A stretch of DNA of 10,498 nucleotides from NCBI GenBank assembly GCA_018333395.1, contig JAGXSQ010000017.1, forward strand, positions 1 to 10,498, given 5' to 3'. This DNA is from Dethiobacter sp. (lineage in GTDB: Bacteria > Bacillota_D > Dethiobacteria > Dethiobacterales > Dethiobacteraceae). This document shows, piece after piece, positions 6,786 through 10,498 of the stretch (position 1 is the first letter of the stretch; each line of letters starts with the position of its first letter). A model generated the notes under the pieces. It ran no database searches and was not told the origin of the DNA. It saw only the letters and a list, made by a program, of their open reading frames with translations. Made by a program: the position numbers and the translations under genes.

Positions 6786-7784
6786 ATGAAGAAAAAAGGA
6801 CAGACACTTTTTTTCGAAACGCCGCCGCGGGTACGCGGCGCGGCAGCGGTGGTAGGACCAAAGGAGGGCCTGGGGCCGTTCGGTGCAGACTTTGACTTGG
6901 TGTACAAGGACGTACGCGCCGGGGAGAACAGTTTTGAGCGGGGCGAGCGGCGCATGTTTCTGGAGGCGGCAAAACTGGCTATGGATAAAGCCGGGGTCAG
7001 CGATTTGAAGGTCGATTTTCTGTTGGCCGGAGACTTGCTAAACCAGATTATTTCCTCCGGATTTGTGGCGCGGGAGCTGAATATTCCCTATTTAGGGCTC
7101 TACGGAGCGTGTTCCACCTTTGGCGAAGCGGTAGTGCTGGGCTCTGTCTTAGTGGATGGCGGTTTCGCGCGTACTGTGCTGGGCGTGACGGGCAGCCACA
7201 ACTGTGGGGCAGAAAGACAGTACCGCTACCCTACGGAATACGGCGTCCAGCGACCGGGCACAGCTCAATGGACAGCCACCGGCGCCGGTGCCGTTGTCCT
7301 TGGTCTGGAGGGGGAAATCATGGTGAGAGCGGTGACAGTTGGCAAGGTCCATGATTTGGGGGTCAAGGACCCGTTTAATATGGGAACGGCTATGGCTCCT
7401 GCCGCCGCCGATACCATTTTTCAGCACTTTCAGGACACGGGCCGGGACGTGAGCGAGGTGGACCTGATTGCCACCGGAGATTTAGGGATGGTAGGAAAAG
7501 AGGTTAACGTGTCTCTGCTGGAGAGGCAGGGGCTGGACATCGCCGGCCGCTACCTTGACTGTGGTGTGATGCTGTATTACAGCCATCAAAAAGTGGACGC
7601 CGGTGGAAGTGGCTGTGGCTGCGCAGCCGTTGTCACTATTGCACACTTGTTTAAGCGCTTGCGGGAGGGTGATCTGCGGCGGATCTTGGTTGTGCCGACG
7701 GGCGCGCTGCACAGCCCTACGTCTTACCTGCAGGGTGACAGTATCCCCTGCATTGCGCATGCCGTACTTTTTGAGGCTGTTTAG
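6786..7784 (+). CDS. spoVAD: Stage V sporulation protein SpoVAD
   Basis: The 332-residue protein has a thiolase-like fold and, in Bacillus, binds dipicolinic acid on the outer face of the spore inner membrane complex. The YGACSTFGEA segment (106-115) holds the thiolase-position cysteine C109. SHNCGAERQYRYPTEYG (137-153) and GALHSPTSY (306-314) are typical SpoVAD signatures. The length is normal and no signal peptide is seen. There is no Shine-Dalgarno site before the ATG, and the start is four bases after the spoVAC stop, so translation is probably coupled to spoVAC. The spoVAE gene starts 13 bases after the stop. Confidence 0.96.
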   Translation: MKKKGQTLFFETPPRVRGAAAVVGPKEGLGPFGADFDLVYKDVRAGENSFERGERRMFLEAAKLAMDKAGVSDLKVDFLLAGDLLNQIISSGFVARELNIPYLGLYGACSTFGEAVVLGSVLVDGGFARTVLGVTGSHNCGAERQYRYPTEYGVQRPGTAQWTATGAGAVVLGLEGEIMVRAVTVGKVHDLGVKDPFNMGTAMAPAAADTIFQHFQDTGRDVSEVDLIATGDLGMVGKEVNVSLLERQGLDIAGRYLDCGVMLYYSHQKVDAGGSGCGCAAVVTIAHLFKRLREGDLRRILVVPTGALHSPTSYLQGDSIPCIAHAVLFEAV

Positions 7785-7797
7785 GAGGTGAAGGTGA

Positions 7798-8151
7798 GTG
7801 GGTACATACTTGACCGCGTTTCTTGTCGGCGGTCTAATCTGCGTAATTGGGCAGCTCTTGCTTGACTTGACACCGCTTACCCCGGCACACGTTTTATCCC
7901 TTATGGTGGTGGCCGGAGGAGTGTTGTCAGGGCTTGGCCTGTATGAGCCACTGGTCCAGTTTGCCGGTGCCGGGGCAACAGTGCCGATTTCCAGTTTTGG
8001 CGATGCTTTAGTGAAAGGCGCGGTCCGAGAAGCTGAGCGTACCGGCGTTATTGGCGTCCTGACAGGCATGTTCAAATTGACCAGCTCCGGTATTACAGCG
8101 GCTATTATTTTTGGTTTTTTTACGGCACTGGTATTTAAGCCGAAAGGCTAG
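7798..8151 (+). CDS. spoVAE: Stage V sporulation protein SpoVAE (SpoVAEb-type)
   Basis: This is a 117-residue membrane subunit of the dipicolinic acid channel. Four hydrophobic segments lie near 4-22, 31-49, 50-66 and 98-113. LVGGLICVIGQL and AGAGATVPISSF repeat the motifs of SpoVAC. The start is GTG at 7798, chosen because AGGAGGTGA (7783-7791) overlaps the spoVAD stop and lies six bases upstream; an earlier GTG at 7794 is out of frame. This is the last gene of the spoVA set; no spoVAEa or spoVAF follows. No good terminator is seen directly after it. Confidence 0.94.
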   Translation: MGTYLTAFLVGGLICVIGQLLLDLTPLTPAHVLSLMVVAGGVLSGLGLYEPLVQFAGAGATVPISSFGDALVKGAVREAERTGVIGVLTGMFKLTSSGITAAIIFGFFTALVFKPKG

Positions 8152-8167
8152 AAGCATAAACAGCTTG

Positions 8168-8561
8168 CTGGCGGTCAGTTTCTTTACATATTTACGCGAT
8201 TTATCGTTAATTATCTCCCAGTTTTGATGATTCTTAACAATTTAAAGCAAACTTAATGCTTTATTAGTAAGGCACATAATGGACAACCTCTTATCACTTC
8301 GTTAGGCAGTATTTCCACCATACTGCCTATTGTGCAGAATAATGCCCCCTATTTTTGGTTAAAAATCAAAACAATCTTTCCCCAGAAGCCTTATGCCGCA
8401 AGGAGTTTAAGGTTTCTGTTTTTAACTGTACTGTCAAGGCAACATGAGACTCATTATCAAGAAATAGTGGAATAGGCACTAAGAACTTATAAAGCAGAGA
8501 AAAAGGAATATACTTTTCACAAATAGCGATAATTGGAGTTTGGCAAAGCCATGACCGCCAG
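8168..8561. repeat. Inverted repeat pair bounding the AT-rich block (possible MITE-like element)
   Basis: CTGGCGGTCA at 8168-8177 is exactly repeated in inverse orientation as TGACCGCCAG at 8552-8561. The pair bounds about 394 bases of AT-rich, non-coding DNA, which is the size range of miniature inverted-repeat elements. The match stops after ten bases and I see no target duplication outside it, so chance cannot be excluded. Confidence 0.25.
8303..8329. repeat. 10-base perfect stem hairpin downstream of spoVAE
   Basis: TAGGCAGTAT (8303-8312) pairs with ATACTGCCTA (8320-8329) around the loop TTCCACC. The bases after it (TTGTGCAG) are not a T-run, so it is a weak candidate for the spoVAE terminator. 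It could instead be part of a small RNA or an operator. Confidence 0.5.
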
Positions 8562-8568
8562 GTATACT
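8540..8568 (+). promoter_or_regulatory. Sigma-A-type promoter for the iron-binding fusion gene
   Basis: TTGGCA (8540-8545, 5 of 6) and TATACT (8563-8568, 5 of 6) are separated by exactly 17 bases. Transcription would begin near 8575, giving a leader of about 130 bases. A second -10-like TATAAT (8569-8574) directly follows but has no good -35 partner. Confidence 0.6.
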
Positions 8569-8577
8569 TATAATCAC

Positions 8578-8623
8578 TCTCATATGATAACAGTTATCTA
8601 TTGATTAACAATCTCATATGAGA
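8578..8623. repeat. Two copies of a palindromic TCTCATATGA motif
   Basis: TCTCATATGA occurs at 8578-8587 and again at 8612-8621, 34 bases apart start to start. The second copy is extended into a perfect 12-base palindrome, TCTCATATGAGA (8612-8623). Between them lie the Fur-like box and TTGATTAACAA (8601-8611), which is itself nearly palindromic. This density just after the promoter suggests binding sites for one or more dimeric regulators. Confidence 0.55.
8585..8599. promoter_or_regulatory. Candidate Fur box
   Basis: TGATAACAGTTATCT compares with the 7-1-7 Fur consensus TGATAATNATTATCA at 11 of 14 defined positions. Its core, GATAAC-A-GTTATC (8586-8598), is a perfect inverted repeat. It lies about ten bases after the proposed transcription start, where bound repressor would block the promoter. 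The downstream gene encodes a ferric iron binding protein, which fits iron repression. The regulator itself is not in the window. Confidence 0.55.
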
Positions 8624-8703
8624 GATCAGTTGCCGGAAAGTGCGTGCCATTATCCGCACACGGAAAAAATCGCACAAACCACACTACACAAGGAGGAGAA
8701 AAA

Positions 8704-10116
8704 GTGAGAAAAACGCTAAACAACAGTTTCAGACGGCTCAGCCTACTTTTTGTCGCCACATTAATGCTAGTGTCCGTCATCCATCCCGTGGCCCAAGCCG
8801 CCGCTCCCAGACCAATCCGAGTGGTTGTTGACGGCACTACTCTGACAATGGAGGCAACGCCGCAAATTATCAATGGACGCGTCATGGTACCCTTCCGGGC
8901 AGTGACGGAACGCCTTGGTGCCCAAGTTAACTGGAACAGCCAGGAACGAAGCGTGGCAGTGACGAAAGGCGACACAGCTCTGAGGCTGGTGGTGGGTCAA
9001 ACTGCCGCCACAAACAGGGGCCGTATCGTAACCTTAGAGGCCGCGCCTGTACAAGTGGCCGGACACGTCTTAGTACCACTGCGATTCCTGAGCACAGGAC
9101 TCGGCTATCTCGTACACTGGGATAGCGCCACAAGAAGCGTCATTATCAGATCGGCTTCTGAAGAGCCGCCTGCCAAACCAAGAGCGGGAGGCGTAGTCAA
9201 CCTTTATACCTCCCGCCACTACGGTGTAGAGCCGGTCTTTACCGCCTTCACCAGAGCAACTGGTATCCAGGTAAGATTTACGACCGGAGCAGATGCCGTC
9301 CTGCGTGAGAGGATTAGAGCTGAAGGACGCCATACCCCGGCAGACGTTTACTTAGCTGTGGATGCCGGCAACCTCTGGCTGGCAGCCAGGGATGGCCTGT
9401 TGGAACCGATTAATAGCGCTACCTTAAACAGAAATATCCCCGCCAATCTGCGTGACCCAAATAACCGCTGGTTCGGCTTAACGCAACGTGTGCGCACAAT
9501 TCTGTATCATCCGGATCGAGTTCGTCCCGAAGAGCTTTCAACCTATGAAGATCTGGCCGACCCAAAATGGCGTGGACGCTTAGTGATGAGGCCCGCAACC
9601 CATTCCTATACGCAATCACTGGTGGCCAGCTTGATTGCGGCCCACGGCGAAGCCCGTGCCGAAGAAATTGTCAGGGGCTGGGTGGCCAACCAACCAACGC
9701 TGATTGATAGCGACACTAGAATTTTAGAAACACTGGCTGCAGGCAGAGGAGATGTGGCAATTACCAACCATTATTACCTGGGACGTCTGCTGCAAGCGAA
9801 CCCCGCTTTCCCTGTAAGACTTTTCTGGGCTAACCAGAATAACCGCGGCGCCCATGTTAACGTCAGCGGAGCCGGCGTTACCGCCCACGCACCGAACCGG
9901 GAAAACGCGATTAAACTGCTGGAATGGCTCAGCGGTCCGGAAGGACAGAAGCTGTTCGCAGACTCTAACCACGAATATCCCGCCAATCCAAACATTGCTT
10001 CCCATCCGATTATTGCCGGCTTCGGCAGCTTTAGACGCGACCCTCTAAACATGGCTGAATACGGCCGCCTTCAGGAAGCTGCTGTGAGGTTGCTGGATAG
10101 AGCCGGCTACCGTTAA
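8704..10116 (+). CDS. Exported fusion of a copper amine oxidase N-terminal-like domain with a FutA/FbpA-type ferric iron binding protein
   Basis: The 470-residue protein starts at GTG 8704, seven bases after AGGAGG; a longer in-frame GTG at 8644 has no such site and would bury the signal peptide. Residues 1-32 are a Sec signal (RKTLNNSFRR, hydrophobic stretch, AQA|A) with no lipobox cysteine. Residues about 37-149 hold two copies of the copper amine oxidase N-terminal-like unit (MVPFRAVTERLGAQVNW and LVPLRFLSTGLGYLVHW). A Pro/Lys-rich linker leads to an ABC-transporter iron-binding domain (about 163-470) that starts VVNLYTSRHYG. The ligand candidates known from FutA are present: H172, Y173 and the pair Y357-Y358 in NHYYLGR. 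It probably binds Fe3+ outside the membrane, with the first domain anchoring it to the wall. No transporter ATPase or permease gene is adjacent. Confidence 0.88.
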   Translation: MRKTLNNSFRRLSLLFVATLMLVSVIHPVAQAAAPRPIRVVVDGTTLTMEATPQIINGRVMVPFRAVTERLGAQVNWNSQERSVAVTKGDTALRLVVGQTAATNRGRIVTLEAAPVQVAGHVLVPLRFLSTGLGYLVHWDSATRSVIIRSASEEPPAKPRAGGVVNLYTSRHYGVEPVFTAFTRATGIQVRFTTGADAVLRERIRAEGRHTPADVYLAVDAGNLWLAARDGLLEPINSATLNRNIPANLRDPNNRWFGLTQRVRTILYHPDRVRPEELSTYEDLADPKWRGRLVMRPATHSYTQSLVASLIAAHGEARAEEIVRGWVANQPTLIDSDTRILETLAAGRGDVAITNHYYLGRLLQANPAFPVRLFWANQNNRGAHVNVSGAGVTAHAPNRENAIKLLEWLSGPEGQKLFADSNHEYPANPNIASHPIIAGFGSFRRDPLNMAEYGRLQEAAVRLLDRAGYR

Positions 10117-10134
10117 ACATCCCTCACTCCTTCA

Positions 10135-10166
10135 AAAGCGGGTGGGCCTATGGCTCCACCCGCTTT
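10135..10166 (+). terminator. Terminator hairpin after the iron-binding fusion gene
   Basis: AAAGCGGGTGG (10135-10145) pairs with CCACCCGCTTT (10156-10166) over 11 bases, and GCC/GGC extends the stem inside. The 3' arm ends in TTT followed by CAATTTC. It begins 18 bases after the stop codon. The A-run before and T-run after would allow it to work in both directions. Confidence 0.8.
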
Positions 10167-10289
10167 CAATTTCGTGTGCGCCCAGCACCCCAGCACCCGC
10201 AAATACTCTGCCATCACGAAATTTACCAGAGCAAGGTCACAACTGACGCATGAATAAATAGAGGCTTATCTGTTAAGGGTTTAAGCGGC

Positions 10290-10333
10290 CAAGCGAAAAA
10301 ATTTTTTCGCAAAAAGCACTGGACAAGCGAAAA
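10290..10333. repeat. Direct repeats CAAGCGAAAA and an 18-base palindrome
   Basis: CAAGCGAAAA occurs at 10290-10299 and 10324-10333, 34 bases apart. The first copy runs into GCGAAAAAATTTTTTCGC (10293-10310), a perfect palindrome that supplies a third, inverted copy of GCGAAAA. The second copy overlaps the -35 of the next promoter. Such sites near the end of a mobile element could bind its transposase or a repressor. Confidence 0.5.
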
Positions 10334-10348
10334 CGTTCATGTCATAAT
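10320..10348 (+). promoter_or_regulatory. Promoter for the DUF4338 gene
   Basis: TGGACA (10320-10325, 5 of 6) and CATAAT (10343-10348, 5 of 6) are 17 bases apart. Transcription would start near 10355, leaving a leader of about 32 bases. Confidence 0.55.
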
Positions 10349-10387
10349 TAGTGTGGGAGTTAAATGTTTTTAAGGAGGCCCACACTA
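10349..10387 (+). promoter_or_regulatory. Hairpin with the ribosome binding site in its loop
   Basis: TAGTGTGGG (10349-10357) pairs perfectly with CCCACACTA (10379-10387). The loop carries AAGGAGG (10372-10378), and the 3' arm reaches the first base of the ATG. The proposed transcription start near 10355 lies inside the 5' arm, so only transcripts from further upstream would contain the full stem. Confidence 0.55.
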
Positions 10388-10498
10388 TGGCTGAAGCTTC
10401 AAAGAACGAAACGATCCTGCTTTTTGGTCGGGAATTTTCGGAAGCGGACCTGTGGATCGTCAAAGAGGTTGTTCGTCGTTATCCCCGCCTTTCCCAGG
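10387..10498 (+). CDS. N-terminus of a DUF4338 (DruA-like, transposase-associated) protein, cut by the window edge
   Basis: Only the first 37 residues are present. The segment LLFGREFSEADLWIVKEVV followed by RRYPRLSQ matches the opening I recall of DUF4338 proteins (GREFS..DL..I..IV...P.LSR), where a short helix-turn-helix-like part precedes the main domain. Members include DruA of the Druantia defence system and many transposase-like proteins of stand-alone elements. The start follows AAGGAGG by eight bases. The upstream repeats and hairpin suit the left end of a mobile element better than a defence operon. The call rests on a short stretch and cannot be settled without the rest of the gene. 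Confidence 0.55.
   Translation, partial: MAEASKNETILLFGREFSEADLWIVKEVVRRYPRLSQ

Larger units (their letters stand above)
8152..8703. other. AT-rich gene-free stretch with inverted repeats and a regulatory end
   Basis: No plausible coding frame with a ribosome binding site is visible on either strand. The base composition drops clearly in GC against the genes on both sides. The left portion holds two short hairpins: TAAAGCA/TGCTTTA at 8243-8263 and a longer one at 8303-8329. The last 165 bases hold a promoter, a Fur-like box and repeated palindromes that belong to the downstream gene. It may be a decayed insertion or hide a small RNA; nothing proves either. Confidence 0.6.

Noticed and set aside
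7482..8075. 197-codon open frame on the minus strand across spoVAD and spoVAE
   Set aside because: It is antisense to two clearly conserved genes, spans their junction, and its translation resembles no family. It is a shadow frame.
8644..8703. Upstream GTG start for the iron-binding fusion protein
   Set aside because: No ribosome binding site precedes it, and it would add 20 polar residues ahead of a clean signal peptide. GTG 8704 has AGGAGG at proper spacing.
10387..10498. Complete Druantia-type defence system
   Set aside because: Only 37 residues are visible, no other Druantia gene is present, and the surrounding repeats suit a transposable element better.

Overview
The window comes from the chromosome of an endospore-forming Firmicute. 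A Clostridia-type lineage is likely, because the synteny dacF-spoIIAA-spoIIAB-sigF-(spoVA) is kept and proteins with copper amine oxidase N-terminal-like domains are common there. I cannot name the species. Most of the window is recognisable and well conserved. The less ordinary parts are the Cys-rich protein near the left end, a dodecin gene inside the sporulation block, and the right third.

Left part (1-3239, visibly AT-richer than the middle). An M24-family metallopeptidase-like gene is followed 42 bases later by a gene for a helix-turn-helix-like protein with two ferredoxin clusters and two further Cys clusters. Each gene has its own strong ribosome binding site. A Uma2-family nuclease-fold gene then lies on the opposite strand, divergent from dacF.

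Middle part (3240-8151, GC-richer). This is the forespore sigma factor locus: dacF (a D,D-carboxypeptidase), then spoIIAA, spoIIAB and sigF (anti-anti-sigma factor, anti-sigma kinase and sigma factor F). An almost ideal sigma-H promoter lies in the dacF-spoIIAA gap, so the three regulators can be switched on at the start of sporulation separately from dacF. A strong terminator ends sigF. A dodecin gene follows, where B. subtilis has spoVAA and spoVAB. A second hairpin then precedes spoVAC-spoVAD-spoVAE, which encode the dipicolinic acid channel of the spore inner membrane. The SigF here is short at its N-terminus and diverged.

Right part (8152-10498). A gene-free, AT-rich stretch of about 550 bases carries several inverted repeats and ends in a promoter, a Fur-like operator and two copies of a 10-base motif. 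It leads into a gene for an exported two-domain protein: a copper amine oxidase N-terminal-like domain fused to a FutA/FbpA-type ferric iron binding protein. No permease or ATPase gene lies beside it. After its terminator comes what looks like the left end of a DUF4338 (DruA-like, transposase-like) element, cut off by the window edge. Its start codon sits next to a hairpin with the ribosome binding site in the loop.

I found no CRISPR array, tRNA or rRNA. I do not see an obviously new multi-gene system. The best candidates for new biology are the iron-regulated fusion protein with its operator cluster, the dodecin within the sporulation block, the short SigF, and the Cys-rich redox regulator-like protein.
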